DNA of 64,000 nt, from NCBI RefSeq assembly GCF_014529535.1, contig NW_023504022.1, positions 4,763,132 through 4,827,131 on the forward strand, read 5' to 3'. The DNA is from Bradysia coprophila. Its lineage: Eukaryota; Arthropoda; Insecta; Diptera; Sciaridae. Below are positions 1 through 12,315 of this stretch, in pieces (position 1 is the stretch's first letter; each line of letters opens with the position of its first letter). The translations under genes and the position numbers were made by a program. Under the pieces are notes generated by a model, which was not told the origin of the DNA, made no database searches, and saw only the letters and a program-made list of their open reading frames with translations.

Positions 1-1
1 T

Positions 2-526
2 TACGACGAACACATGACCGTTATTGAAGCCAAAAATGCTGCCAATCAGCTCACCATGTCATTTTCCGACAATAGAAGAGACAGAGAACCATTCGACCTG
101 CACTTTTGCAACGTAAACTTCAACAGCGTGACAATGAAGCATATGGAACGCAACCTTCCAACGATGCGAAACCAAGAATTCCCAATGAATTTGCACGAGT
201 GCAGCTATGCGGATGTGTTCCCCAGAGAACAACTGTTGTACCTCACGCCACATTGCGATGATGACCTCACCGAATATGATCCGAATATGATTTACATAGT
301 CGGCGCTATGGTGGATAAAAGAGTTCAGAGTCCGTTGTCAGTTGGGAAGGTCAGGGAATTAAATTTGAAAATGGCTCGACTCCCATTGAATCGTTACCTG
401 AAGTGGGGGGAGGGTTTCCGAAAGTTTTTGACATTAGATCAAATGGTGAGAATTATGTTGGATTTGAAGAGGACGGGGAAATGGGAGATCGCGTTACAAC
501 ATGTGCCGAAAGCTACTTTGAAGTAA
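2..526 (+). CDS. TRMT10C-type tRNA (m1R9) methyltransferase, C-terminal part
   Basis: The reading frame is open to the left edge of the window, so this is the 3' end of a longer gene; the first ATG seen (14) is internal. The stop is at 524-526. The C-terminal half carries the SPOUT-fold signature of the TRMT10 family: YLTPHC, then YIVGAMVDK, then LPLNRYLKW, then LTLDQMVRIMLDLKRTGKWEIAL and a final HVPK. The wording (VDK, LTLDQM, ALQHVPK) is closer to TRMT10C/MRPP1 than to the cytosolic TRMT10A. In animals MRPP1 methylates position 9 of mitochondrial tRNAs and, with SDR5C1/MRPP2, forms the platform for the PRORP nuclease of mitochondrial RNase P. The Drosophila member is called roswell. The N-terminus, including any mitochondrial targeting peptide, lies outside the window. 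No intron is needed in the visible part. Confidence 0.88.
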   Translation, partial: YDEHMTVIEAKNAANQLTMSFSDNRRDREPFDLHFCNVNFNSVTMKHMERNLPTMRNQEFPMNLHECSYADVFPREQLLYLTPHCDDDLTEYDPNMIYIVGAMVDKRVQSPLSVGKVRELNLKMARLPLNRYLKWGEGFRKFLTLDQMVRIMLDLKRTGKWEIALQHVPKATLK

Positions 527-1141
527 GGAGTGGTGTGGACAGCGTTCAAGTTTGACTAAATTTGGTGGAACTCAATATTTATCCAGTCAAATAAAGGAGC
601 TACCGTTGTATTGCAATTGTTTTCCTTGCTTGCCGCCTGTGCCGGAACATGTACGATGTCCCAGGAAACAAGAATTTTGCGCTGAAAGCGTTCAAGGACA
701 CTTGACACACTTACCTCTTATAATCCTTCAACTGGCAGGATTATCGCCCAAAACTACAAAATACGAAGCAGTCTAAAACATCGTCGCGTTAAATGTCTCT
801 CAAAATTTTATTCTTCAAATTGATATTTTGTCTGTTGGCAGAGATTTCATTCGAACACAAAAGACAAACATCGTCATTTACGAATATAATGGGTCAAGGG
901 TTCTTCTGAAGCGATTGCGGTGTTGACAAAAACGAGCTAAAAAGTTCAAAAAATGCGAGGTAAAATTTCTTCGATTATTTCACCCCCAAACAAAGAATTA
1001 ATTCCGAATCGTAAAATGGTTCTCCGTTGTGTGATTGTATCAGCCGTCGTTTCGTGTTAAAAACATTTCTTGTGGAACTGGTAAGCATACAGTAGGAAAA
1101 GCTAGACTTAAATGCTAAATTAGCCGAACAGAATCTCTCAT
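527..1141. other. Short intergenic stretch between convergent genes
   Basis: This 615-bp stretch separates the 3' ends of the TRMT10C-like gene (+) and Sirt1 (-). It should hold both 3' UTRs. On the minus strand an AATAAA lies at 812-807, about 330 bp beyond the Sirt1 stop. A 74-codon open frame at 552-776 is not credible as a gene. Confidence 0.6.
590..595 (+). terminator. Candidate poly(A) signal of the TRMT10C-like gene
   Basis: AATAAA lies 64 bp after the stop codon, on the right strand and at a plausible distance. No downstream cleavage site can be verified from sequence. Confidence 0.45.
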
Positions 1142-4100
1142 TTAATCGTCATTGGGTTTCGGTTGTTTCACTGGCGACACAGTTTCAGCAATTTCTGGCC
1201 CTCCAATGCGCTTCCCCAACAAGACAGAATCGCTCGGTGTCGAATTCTCATCAACGACGTCATTGCTGTCACTATTTTCACCCTGATTGGTCGAACTTTC
1301 CGTTTCACATTTATCTTCATCGCAATCTTCAACGTCTTCGTCGTCATCCTCGTCATCGTCATCATCATCGAAACCAATTTCAAATTCCTCGTCGTCCTCT
1401 TCCTCCTCTTCAAATATGCCTTCTCGGTCCTCGTCGGGATTACCACTTCCGTACCAGGTGTGCGTTGAACCGGGGAACACGTACTTATTGGGATGCGTTG
1501 AATAGTAACAGCCGCTTGGTATGTTCTCGGCGGAAAAGACAAAAACGGTTTTGAATTTGCCATTGTCGGTGTTTTCGACGGCATCGCCAGCAGGTGGTTC
1601 TGATCTTGAATGTGTCGACTCGCCATTACTTGGTTGCCTAGCAGGTGTCACTTCTTTCGACTGATCAATATTTAACTTCTCGGCATCTGATTCGGTGGGT
1701 GATGCTATCGCATCGGTATTTTCGGTGGTTTCAGTGGCTGTTGATTTGCCTTGCAACGGAGAGTACTCTCCATCCTGTCGCGTTGTATCGGATTCGGGTG
1801 AGCTCATCATTATCGGTGTTGGTCTTGTCAATGGAAGGTCAACGGTTTCTGTTGTTTCTGGATTGAATTCCAGTGCCGACGATAGTTTAAGTTCCGGCTG
1901 CTCGCATATTTCCGTCCAATCGCCACCAATCCTATGAATGGAAAAATTAGTTTTGGTTGGACCTAGTCTACGAAACAGTTCACTTACATGCGACAAATTT
2001 GATTAACAATTACGTCGGCGTCACCCAACAGTTCAACGTCGAATACGTAGTTCCCAACCCGTTCCCGATTGATTAAAATCTGTGGAACAGTTTCGTTCAA
2101 AAATTCAGGTATCAGCGAAACCGGTCGAACTTTCAACGAAGAACCAATAACTAACAGACAGTCACACTGTTGACGATCGGCATTTATCGCTGGATGGAAC
2201 ATTTCCGGAAGACTTTCACCAAAGAAGACGATGTCTGGCTTAAGGATGCCCATTTCGTACAGATCTTTATAGCCTTCGGTCATGGACGTACAGTGCGAAA
2301 TTCGCGACGATTGATTTCCGGTGGATGATTCGTTGCTGGTGACTGGGTTACAGATGGAGCACATGGGAATTCGTTTCGCTAGCACATCTTCTCGAATCTC
2401 TTCGGCTGTCACAACGACGGAACACTTTGTACACCTTGCTGTGGCAAACGATCCGTGACATTCCACCACCCTTTCGATCCCGGCTAGACGTTCCAGTGTG
2501 TCAATGTTTTGCGAATAGTTTCTCAATAGTCGCTCCTTCCTCTCGAGCAGTCTAATGAAACGATGACACAGCGACGGTGTAAACGAGCCGGGATACAGTT
2601 CCTTGGCGAATTTGAAGAATGGTCTCGGATCTTTGCTGAAGAATCGAATGTCGAATATCTCGTGCGGATCGTCAATTTCTGGCATTTCACTGCGCAGTCG
2701 TGAATAGATGCCAGATCGCGAACGAAAATCGGGAATGCCACACGATACAGACACACCAGCTCCGGTCAGAACGATGATGTTTTTGCATGTCGACAGTAAA
2801 TGGATGACGTGATCGATTGAATTGATGTCGGGCAAACGAGTACGAACGGCCGGTTGCGTCACAAAAGTGCTAATACGGGCCCACAATTCACGATCACTTA
2901 CGCCCTGCGGCACAGGAAATTCTCCGTTGCGAAAGATCTTTCGTAGAATCGCTCGTGGGTTTACTCCCGAAACAAGTTGTTTGTGACACTGAAAGTATTG
3001 TTGACCTCCGGTCAGCATAACTCGGTTCGTCAATACATCGTGCATTCGAACTTACCCACTCAATCCAGCGATAGTTTATTCGGCTCAGGTCCATTTTCTC
3101 CTTGCTCTGAAAATCGTTTTCCTCACAGTCCGATTCGTCAAACGAATCGTCATCGAAAGCTCGCATCACATCATCGGTTTTCCACTTGGAATTCGAATCG
3201 GAATCTGATGCGGATTCTAATACGAAAAACGAAAATCAATGACGGACTGATTCATATGTGGCACGTTAGGTTGTTACCTGATTTGTCTCTGATTTGTGAC
3301 GACTGCGAATGCTTTTGCGATATCCTAGGTGTGGGTTGAGTACTGGTGCCAGCTTTGGTGGAAAAAAATTCGGTGAAGCCAGAGTCACAAGTGTCCGCTG
3401 CATCGGCCGTTGGTGGTGTCGAAAGTCCACTGGATTCTAAGTATGAAAAGACATTTTCGTTAATCCCAGCCACAGATCCACGTCCGGAAATTAAATTTCT
3501 TGCTCTATGACCACACAAACAGTTGGATGGAAAGGAATTTGGGAATTAAGTTGGGCCTACTAAACAAACGAAATACGAAAAACTAAGTCCCTGGATGGAC
3601 TGTAAAAATGATTGCTGTTGCTACACTGTCCACTGACGAAAAGAAGGAAAATTGGCAGAAAACAACAGTTACTGTCGAACTTCAGTTTGAGTTAGACTCT
3701 GCTCCGTTTGTTTGAACACATCGACGTTCTCACACACGCACTTCTTTTTTGTTGGCTGCTCTCAGAGCGATGTAAATAACAACAAAACAGAAAATCACTT
3801 TTCATTTGCACTAAATCAGCTTCAATCAACCGGTAAAATCAAAACTAAGTAACAACTAATGCTCTTCGCGCCACCTACTATTAACCTTATGCCATTCCGG
3901 CCAACCATACATCGACCCATAGAAATGAAACGGGAGATCAACAAATTTTCACCTGAGAACTGATGAAAACAAAAACAAAAGGGTTAAGACTGAAAATGAG
4001 CGCCATTTTGTGTGGTATGTTAACATCCAGTCAAAATGTTGTCGAAAAATATTTCTTAATTGAAAAAGCTGATCCGGAGGCAGCAAAATTATTTTGGGTT

Positions 4101-4305
4101 CCGATCAAACTATGGATTTGAGTGGCAACAAATGCCTCCATACCAATTGATCGATAAAATCAGCGAAAATATCAGTCCATTTACCTTGATATTTGATAGA
4201 GTTTATGGTTTCGTTGGTTGTTGCACTATTTTTGCTGGAAGTGGTGTTCGCACTATCGACACTGCTTGACGAAATGTCATTGCTAACTTTCGGGTAGTCA
4301 TTCAT
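1142..4305 (-). CDS. Sirt1: Sirt1, NAD-dependent protein deacetylase (five exons)
   Basis: Coding exons on the minus strand are 4305-4185, 3436-3278, 3216-3056, 2988-1988 and 1931-1142; every junction is GT-AG and in frame, giving 743 aa (human SIRT1 has 747). Intron 1 is 748 bp; the others are 61, 67 and 56 bp. The sirtuin core starts near residue 148. It has the NAD-binding GAGVSVSCGIPDFRS (about 224-237), QNID (307-310), catalytic His325 in ECHGSF, zinc cysteines 333/336 and 357/360, VFFGE, GSSLKV and INRE. After the zinc module there is a Ser/Asn-rich stretch (about 361-385) longer than in human SIRT1. Near 608-642 is a segment matching the C-terminal ESA element that completes the SIRT1 core (CYYSTHPNKYVFPG against human QYLFLPPNRYIFHG), followed by a long Asp/Glu run. 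The enzyme is nuclear and deacetylates histones and transcription factors. Start chosen as the first ATG of exon 1. Confidence 0.93.
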
Positions 4306-7300
4306 CTTTCGATTGGTCTAACAATAAACATTGACTAATTGCTTTAAATTTAAAATTATTGATAAATATTTTCGTTTTAATGGGTTGTGATTTTCGCCAT
4401 TTTAAGAAGAAGAAGAATGACGTTTCAGGTCTATGACGCTCAGTAAATACGCAGTTTGTGAAACTATTTATGTTCCAGACATGTAGTATACGTTGAATAA
4501 ATTGGTTTATTGAGTCTATATCTCAATTTCAATAGATCATTGATGTGAAAAATCAAAAAGAAAATGTTGACATTGGCGCTGGCGATCAGTTTCAACGGTC
4601 AAACCATGAACTTCCATCACAACCCATTGCACAAAAAAGTTTGTACAGCCATTGACAGTAGCACAATTAAAAAAAAAACTTTTGATGCAGAACGACGTAG
4701 TAGATGGCTGAACTAGGAAAAAAAATTCCATCAGCAAATTTAGTACATTATTTTTTGGTAGAGCTCTTCATACACCACACACTCATAAATCGGATGCATT
4801 CCGTGACATTTTTTTTTATCACGGAAAGTTTTTAAGAGTTCGGTGAAGTTCACTGTGAAAATTTTGACAGGTAAACCCATATATTTTGTATGCTTGCTAA
4901 GAGGACCGAAAGTAAAGCTGTCAATTCGCGGGGCGAAAGCTTTCGCTTTCGCCCCTTGAATTGACATTTCTTTACTTTCGGTCCTCTTAGCAAGCATACA
5001 AAACTTAATACGTAACTCTTTCGGCCTACTCAATCGATACGTAAATAACTATTAATGGGTACACTTGTCAAAATTCACTGGGTAAACCTAATGAAGAATT
5101 ATGAGCTCTAAATGTAAAATTCCAATTAAAGATTGAAAGCTTTTTAGAACGAAAATGCACGAGAAATAAATATTTATCAAACAAGTTGCGAAAAGAGGTA
5201 GTTTTTGTCACTAGATCATGTGACAGATATTACAATTTACAATGAGATTCATTTGTATCAGATCTTTTCAACGTGGATGACATTTCAAACGTAACTTCAA
5301 GATCTATGGAAACGACCATAGAGTTATACTCGAGAGGTGGCATGGTGGCGCTGTCGATCAAAGGAAACCACAAAAATATGTGGGAAACCAGACATGTTGA
5401 AATAATAACAGCGCCACCCTGACATCTTTCTAGTGTGACTCTATGGAAACGACCGATTAAGTGTAACGTCAATGTTGATGTCTCGGCTGTAATTCTTTTA
5501 TGATGAGACAGAATGAAATATAATTTAAATTAATTAATTCAAACTGAACTTACGGGAGGTGAAAAAATTCCAGCAATTTTAGTAATAATAGAATGGTCCT
5601 CGGTTTTCTGTCATTTGAATTTCCTAAGAGTATTCTAGTCAGAATTTAATAGGTTTGTAACAAACCGTTTGTTCCAATTAACTGTAAACCCGAACTTTGA
5701 CAAAACGAATGACAACGATTTCATCCACAGATTTCTTTGTAAATTTTTCGTTAAAATTTTCGTCAACCTGAAAGTTGAGGTTAAGTTGCCTTCCATGGAT
5801 GAAATGGGACATTTCTAAATGACCTTGAAACCAAGGTTATGAAAAAACAGATTAAGACACTTACGAAGGCGGGTAAAACACAAATCTTGACAATTCAGAC
5901 ATGTATATTGTTGGAAAAGTCAACTTGAAAACAATTTTTTTTTTTGCTAAGTTAAAATCGTCATATAAAATTTTCCAAAGTTAGTTGGCGCTGCAGGATA
6001 ATTTTTATCACACGCCTTCGTGATCAACTCGAAAGTGACTTAACCTCTTTGAAACAAACCTAATTACAGATTTATTTTTCATCGAAATAGTTTTCATTTA
6101 TTTTTATTTTGAATTTAGTTGGACTATTTCGACAACTTATCTGCTCTAATTTACATGAGAGACTTAACTTTTTTGAGGACTATAGAAATTCTTTTGTTTT
6201 CAAAAAGAATAGGCCTCTAATGAAAATTATCAATGAAAGTACAAACCAAGTATGGTCTGTCCATACACACCGGAGGAAAAAGCGATTTCGTATAAACAAA
6301 CTGACCTTACAATGAAAATCAAAGCAAGGTGAGTTTTTTTTATTTGAAACCGCTCTTCCTCCGCTCCATACGAATTTTGAGATTAGACCATACCTATAGA
6401 GTACACTTTCATTGCAAATTATGGCATCAGTAATGGTGTTCGAAATATTATTGTAAGTAAAGAATTTATCTATACTAGCCACTAGCGGTTAACCATTATA
6501 GTTCGTAAAGTTGGTGAGTATGGCGATTTCGTAGACTTTTGACATAAAATATATGAGAGAAACGAGAAATGTCAAAAGTTCACCAAATTGTCATAATTGA
6601 TTACACTTTCTACATGGTGAAACTATGACGCTTTCTATTTTTAATTTCTGATTTCAAAAAGTTGTCAAATACGGAAATGTCTACAGCTGTCATTCTTCCG
6701 CTCGTTTCGTCTTCACATGCTGAAGATTTCATTAGAAGTTTTTTGATAGTTAAAAACATAAAACTTCGGAGCTAAATAAATGAAATTTAATGTTTCTTAT
6801 AATTCGCTAATATGTCATGCCCCGTTTCTGCATTTACAGATTCTGTCAAAATCATGCGTATGAATATTCAGCCATTTTGCATGGTCTGTTGTATCTAGCC
6901 TTATGGTATGTAACACTCATTTCTGTCAACACTGTTCTCTCGTAATGATGTTTTGCCACCGCTGCCATTTAGTGCTTGTCAAACAAGTGAGTGTTAGTGT
7001 GTGGAAGATCGACGAGAGATCAAACAAACAACGAATTTAATTTTTTTATTTTTATTTTAATCACAAAATGTTAATCATTGTTTTGAGTTTTTAATTGGAC
7101 ATTGTGTGACTGCCGTTTCATTTTGTGCAGATTGTCGATTGATATTGATGGAAATTTCTGTGTTCAAGTAAGTGTTTCAGCGAATAAACTAAAGTCGAAA
7201 CGTTGTGATAAAACAAGGTGTGTGTTGAATCACTTAATAGTTTTGACTGTGGTCAACCGTTGAAACAAGTTAGAAAGAGAAAAACGGGTGTGGTTGTGAT

Positions 7301-7722
7301 ACGATTTCAAATAATTTGCTTCGAATTCAACGAACTTAATGCAAAACATTTCTTAATTCACTTATTTTCACTAAAAATTGCAAGAAATGGCATCGAATGT
7401 GTGATCCTACGGAAAATCGATTGAATTTGACGTGAAATTGTTGCAACCACCACGGTTTACAGATCGTACTCCACAATATGTTTGTCTCTAGTCGCACACT
7501 TTAATTAACATTTTGAGTAATATGTTGATCACCGTATAATCACACAGGTGTCATGCTGAATGACCCCTGCGCTGGCATAATTTTCCTTCACCAAAATATT
7601 TCGAATTTCATTTGCTTAAATTCAGAAAACTTTTGATTACGCACCGTTACCGTGAGTGACATTATTTTGTTGTTTTCTTTCCGGAATTTTCAGTAATTGA
7701 AACAAACAGAACCTTACCGACG
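4306..7722. other. Intergenic region between divergent Sirt1 and Contactin
   Basis: No convincing coding sequence. It should hold the Sirt1 promoter at the left end and the Contactin promoter and 5' UTR at the right. A pyrimidine-rich AG at about 7690-7693 just before the Contactin start looks like the acceptor of a 5'-UTR intron. It also contains a strong hairpin (4884-5003) and a shorter segment (about 5225-5465) in which the 15-mer tctatggaaacgacc occurs twice. The rest is AT-rich sequence without recognisable structure. Confidence 0.55.
4884..5003. repeat. 120-bp inverted-repeat hairpin
   Basis: The left arm begins ttttgtatgcttgctaagag and the right arm ends with its reverse complement. 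The arms continue inward through gaccgaaagtaaag with a few mismatches to a perfect 10-bp inner stem (ggggcgaaag/ctttcgcccc). GC-rich centre, AT-rich ends. Probably a small foldback transposon remnant in the Sirt1 upstream region. Confidence 0.75.
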
Positions 7723-10700
7723 ATGTGGTGGTACTCAGTGTTATTTCTGGTACTCGGTACACAAGCAGCTCTACCAGAAAAGCAACGAAACCAGGCCGAA
7801 GACTCCGATCCATTACTAACAGATGCAGTACCGCAATCACAAGTACAAGTGCGAGCAGCTCCAATTCTACCTATCCCAGCGGCACAAATAAAGTCGCAAC
7901 AATCGTATGAATACTTATCTGGGCAATCGTCGTCTGCAGATCCTTTTTTGCCATCACCGCAACCCCAAACCCAATCGTACCAACAATACGGACAACAGTA
8001 TGGTCAATCGGGTCAGTTCAATGACGTTGGATTGGGTACGGGACAACAACAGGGCTATGGAGTAGGACAACAACCAAATTATGGAGTCGGACAGCAACCC
8101 GGTTTTGGTGTAGGTGGCGCTACCGGTTCAATAAACAATGACTTGAGCGGCCAATACAACACCGGATTCGGCCAAACGAATAACTACAACACATTCGGCA
8201 GTTCGTACGGTTCGCCACTGTATGCAAACGATCTGGATGGCATCATCGATCCGAACAGTTTCTGTCCGGAATTTTGGATCGCCCACAAGAGTGTCTGCTA
8301 TCGCTTCATCAAATCGCCGAAGCGTAACTGGTACGATGCGAAAAAAATTTGCCAGGCCTACAAGGCGGAGCTGATCAATGTCGACACATTGGAGAAGCAT
8401 TCGTTTGTGCTGAAGGAATTGATCGTTCAGGATCAGAAGCAGAATCGCTATTGGGTGTCAGCCAGACAAGTGTCGCCGAACAGTTGGTCGAATGACGACA
8501 ATTCGCCGCTGGTGAACGTTGACGATTCGTTCGAATTTGAAGAGACCGTTTTCAATCAGGACACTCTGCAGGAAAATCTTCAACAGAACAATCAATATTT
8601 CAACCGTTTCGATACGAACAGACAGTTCACATCACGTCGTGACAATCCTTTGTTGCAATTCGAGAAAACACGACTGGTTTACGGTTATGCGGGCAACAAG
8701 GGCAGATGGATGTTCATACCATCGTACGAATTCGAAACGCATTTGTTCATTTGCCAATCGACTCTGCTGTACAATCCAAACAACATAAACGTGCTCCAAG
8801 ATGAGCAGCGCACGTATGAGTACGGTTTGGAAATTACCGATTTCCGGAAAATTCCCCGCGGTCCCTTTTTCATAAGACAACCGGTAGACACCACCTTTGA
8901 CACCGCTAAGCGTACCATCAGAAACGATGTGTTTGTGAGCTGTTTGGCTGGTGGTTATCCGACACCGGACTACTCCTGGTACAAGGAGGAGTACGTCAAC
9001 GACAATTTGACATTCTACAAAATCGATCCGTTGATCGACAGTCGTTTCACGATTAGTGGAGGCAATTTGATCATTTATAATCCCGAACAAACGCGTGATC
9101 AGGGCCGATACCATTGTGTGGCTGAGAATAAATTCGGTCGCATCCGCAGTGAAAGTGTCGAACTGAATTTCGGTTACATAATGGAATTCAATCTTAAACG
9201 TTCCGGCGAAAGCGGTGACAGCAATTGGGGTAAAACACTGTTCTGCGATCCTCCGCAACATTATCCGGGTGTGAAGTACTACTGGGCTCGTGACTATTTC
9301 CCGAATTTCGTCGACGAAGATCAGCGTGTTTTTGTCAGCAACGATGGTGCACTGTACTTTTCGGCATTGGAGATTATCGATCGCGCCAATTATTCGTGCA
9401 GCGTACAATCATTGGTCAGTTCAACCGGTCGTAATGGTCCATTTTTCCCGCTACGCGTAAAGCCACATCCGAATTACCAAGCGTTGCTCTTTGCCAACAC
9501 TTTCCCGAAAGTATTTCCCGAAGCACCGATAGCAGGCCAGGAGGTGCGTCTGGAGTGTGTCGCTTTTGGGTAAGTTGAAATTTTGATCGGAAATTCCAGC
9601 AAAATTCATTTTCTCTTTGCTTTTCTGTTCAGCTACCCGGTTCCGTCGTACAATTGGACACGAAAGGATGGTGGTCTGCCTCGGCATGCCTATCAAATCA
9701 ACTACAATCGAGTGTTGATCATTCCCAACGCTACGCTGAACGACAATGGAGAGTACGTATGCACAACCAAAAACGACCGGAAGACTCTGCAAAAGTCCAT
9801 TCTCATCAACATCCAAATGAAGCCGAACTTTACGATTCCGTTGCGCGACAAAATTAAGGACTTCAACAGCGAAGTGAATTTCGTTTGCGAAGCGAATGCC
9901 ATTCCGGACGTGAATTACACGTGGTACAAGAATGCCGAACTGCTAGACAGAGAGCAACTGGACCGCGACAAGTACATCATACAGGACAATGTGCTGACGA
10001 TAAAATATCTGGACCCTGAAAAGGATGATGGTAAGTCGAAGGAATTTGTTTTTTCAACTTTCAATTTCATTTCCAATCCAAACTTCAGGCATGTACCAGT
10101 GTCGGGCGCATAATCAGTTGCACGCAGTATTCTCATCAGCACAGCTGAGAGTGCTGTCGATGAAACCGTCATTCCATAAACGGCCACTCGAATCGGAAAT
10201 TTACGCCATTTACAATGGTAACACAACCATCGTATGTGATCCGGAAGCAGCACCTCGACCCAAATTTCAATGGAAGAAAGACGAAGTTGTGATAGGTGCC
10301 GGTGGTCACAGAAGAATATTGCCGACCGGCACGTTAATAATATCTCCGACATCACGGGACGATGAGGGCAAGTACACATGTGTGGCGACGAATGCCTATG
10401 GAACGGCCGAATCCAAAGCACGGTTGATTGTCTTACGTAAGTGAACGGAACAATTACCAAAATTTAACGCAGCAAATTTTACCAATCCATTCATTCACAG
10501 AGGAACTACGATTCATACAAACACTGCCGCAACAGGTGTATCACAACATTTGGGATTTGCTGTATCTGCATTGCGATGTCAGTTACGATGAGGTGTTGGA
10601 TGTTGCCTTCATCTGGAAACACAATGGTCGTGTGATCAAAGATAACGAAAATGAACGATACGTAAGTCTTCCTGCGCACAAATCGAAGTTATCATTGGAC

Positions 10701-12315
10701 GGACATTAATTGTGAGTCTCTTCCGTAGGTCATTGAATACAACAGCTTGGCTGTCCATAACTTGACAACGCTAGACGGAGGCGAGTATGAATGTATCGCA
10801 AAATCTTCGGTCAATTCAATATCGACAAAGACATTAGTCACAGTCGCCGGTCCGCCAATGGCACCAGGCGGTGTTAAGGTCATCGAAATACAAAAGACTA
10901 CAGCTCGATTAGAATGGATCGATGGAAGTAATAACGGCCGTCCGATCATGTACTACAACATTCTCGGCCGAACCAACTGGAACAAGACATGGGTGAATGT
11001 GTCGGAGGGCGTTCCAGCGTATGAAATAGATCGATACACTGGTCGGAAGCAAGCCGAAATCACTAATCTAACACCGTGGTCAGGCTACGAATTTAGCGTT
11101 TGCGCCGTCAACGATTTAGGTATTGGAACTCCGAGTGCACCGTCACCGTTGTACAACACGCACACCGACAAACCGTACATTAGTCCTCGGAATGTTGGAG
11201 GTGGTGGTGGAAAAATCGGCGATTTGACATTGAAATGGACACCATTGAAGTCGGACGAGCAAAATGCGCATGGCATTCATTACAAGATCTTCTGGAGATT
11301 ACACGGTCGGAACACGGAATGGGCTAGCGAGATACTGAAACAGCACGGAAACACTAAGATGGCTGTGGTGCACATTCCGCTCGATAACTACTACACTCGA
11401 TACGATGTGAAAGTTCAGGCCATCAATGACGTCGGCCCAGGACCGGAAAGTGGAGTTGCCGTAATTTATTCGGCTGAAGATATGCCTCAAGTAGCACCAC
11501 AACAACCGATCGCTCGTGGCTACAATTCGACATCATTGAACGTAACATGGAACCCGGTTGAATTGACAAGAGAAAAGATTCGCGGCAATTTGATCGGTCA
11601 CAGATTGAAGTACTGGAAACAGGGCTATCCGGAAGAGGATTCCGTTTATTACTTGTCGAGGACGACACGTCCATGGGCAATAATTGTTGGCTTGCAGCCG
11701 GACACATATTACTTTGTCAAAGTAATGGTATACAATGCTGCCGGTGAGGGTCCGGAAAGTGAACGTTACTTGGGTAAGTGTAGCAGATCTTCGGACAATT
11801 TGCTAGAAACACTAACTCACATTTCCCATTTACAGAGCGCACGTACCGTAAAGCTCCACAAAAACCACCGTCATCGGTGCATGTGTACGGCGTCAATCCG
11901 TCCACGGTTCGAGTGGTGTGGCGTTATGTGGGTGTTACAATGGAAGAAGAACCGATTCAGGGTTACAAGGTCCGTGTCTGGGAAGCCGATCAGGATATGT
12001 CAACGGCCAACGACACAATCATTCAAACTGGCAACAAATTGGAATCGTTCATCAACAATTTAACGCCGGGTAAAGCATACCGAATGCGAGTGCTGGCGTT
12101 CAGTAATGGTGGCGACGGTCGAATGTCTAGTCCAGAGTTGCACTTTCAAATGGGTAAGTTGTGACAGTTGGAGTTTTGTGTTCCGTTTTGTCAGTCATTG
12201 AATTGTTACAGGCACTACGAACGAACGAAATACGGCTCATCACATGAAGCTGAACAAGACGATCGTCTTTGGCCTACTCTCTGTCTTTTACTTACTGAAA
12301 CAGACGTTATTCTAA
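7723..12315 (+). CDS. Cont: Contactin, GPI-anchored Ig/FN3 adhesion protein (seven exons)
   Basis: Exons are 7723-9569, 9633-10030, 10089-10436, 10501-10661, 10729-11773, 11836-12153 and 12212-12315. All are GT-AG with 55-67 bp introns and preserved frame, giving 1406 aa (Drosophila Contactin is close to 1390). Domains in order: signal peptide (1-16, MWWYSVLFLVLGTQA); a Gln/Gly/Tyr-rich segment (about 60-170) with GVGQQP repeats; a C-type lectin domain (about 178-346, from FCPEFW to LFICQS); six Ig domains (about 380-955, with repeated YxC motifs such as GRYHCVA and GEYVCTT); four FN3 domains (about 957-1055, 1062-1165, 1170-1265, 1268-1370). A final hydrophobic tail (KTIVFGLLSVFYLL) fits a GPI-anchor signal. 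In Drosophila Contactin acts with Neurexin IV and Neuroglian in septate junctions. The start is the first ATG after a likely 5'-UTR intron acceptor. Confidence 0.93.

Noticed and set aside
552..776. 74-codon frame after the TRMT10C-like stop
   Set aside because: Lies in the probable 3' UTR and contains the poly(A) signal; no recognisable protein.
1163..1937. Several plus-strand open frames opposite the last Sirt1 exon
   Set aside because: They mirror the acidic low-complexity Sirt1 coding sequence (Asp codons read as Ser/Val/Ile runs) and have no independent support.
4740..5033. 97-codon minus-strand frame
   Set aside because: Its translation is repeated in mirror image because it crosses the 120-bp hairpin; explained by the inverted repeat.
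8128..9408. Long minus-strand open frames within Contactin exon 1
   Set aside because: Antisense shadows of a conserved coding exon; no domain similarity.
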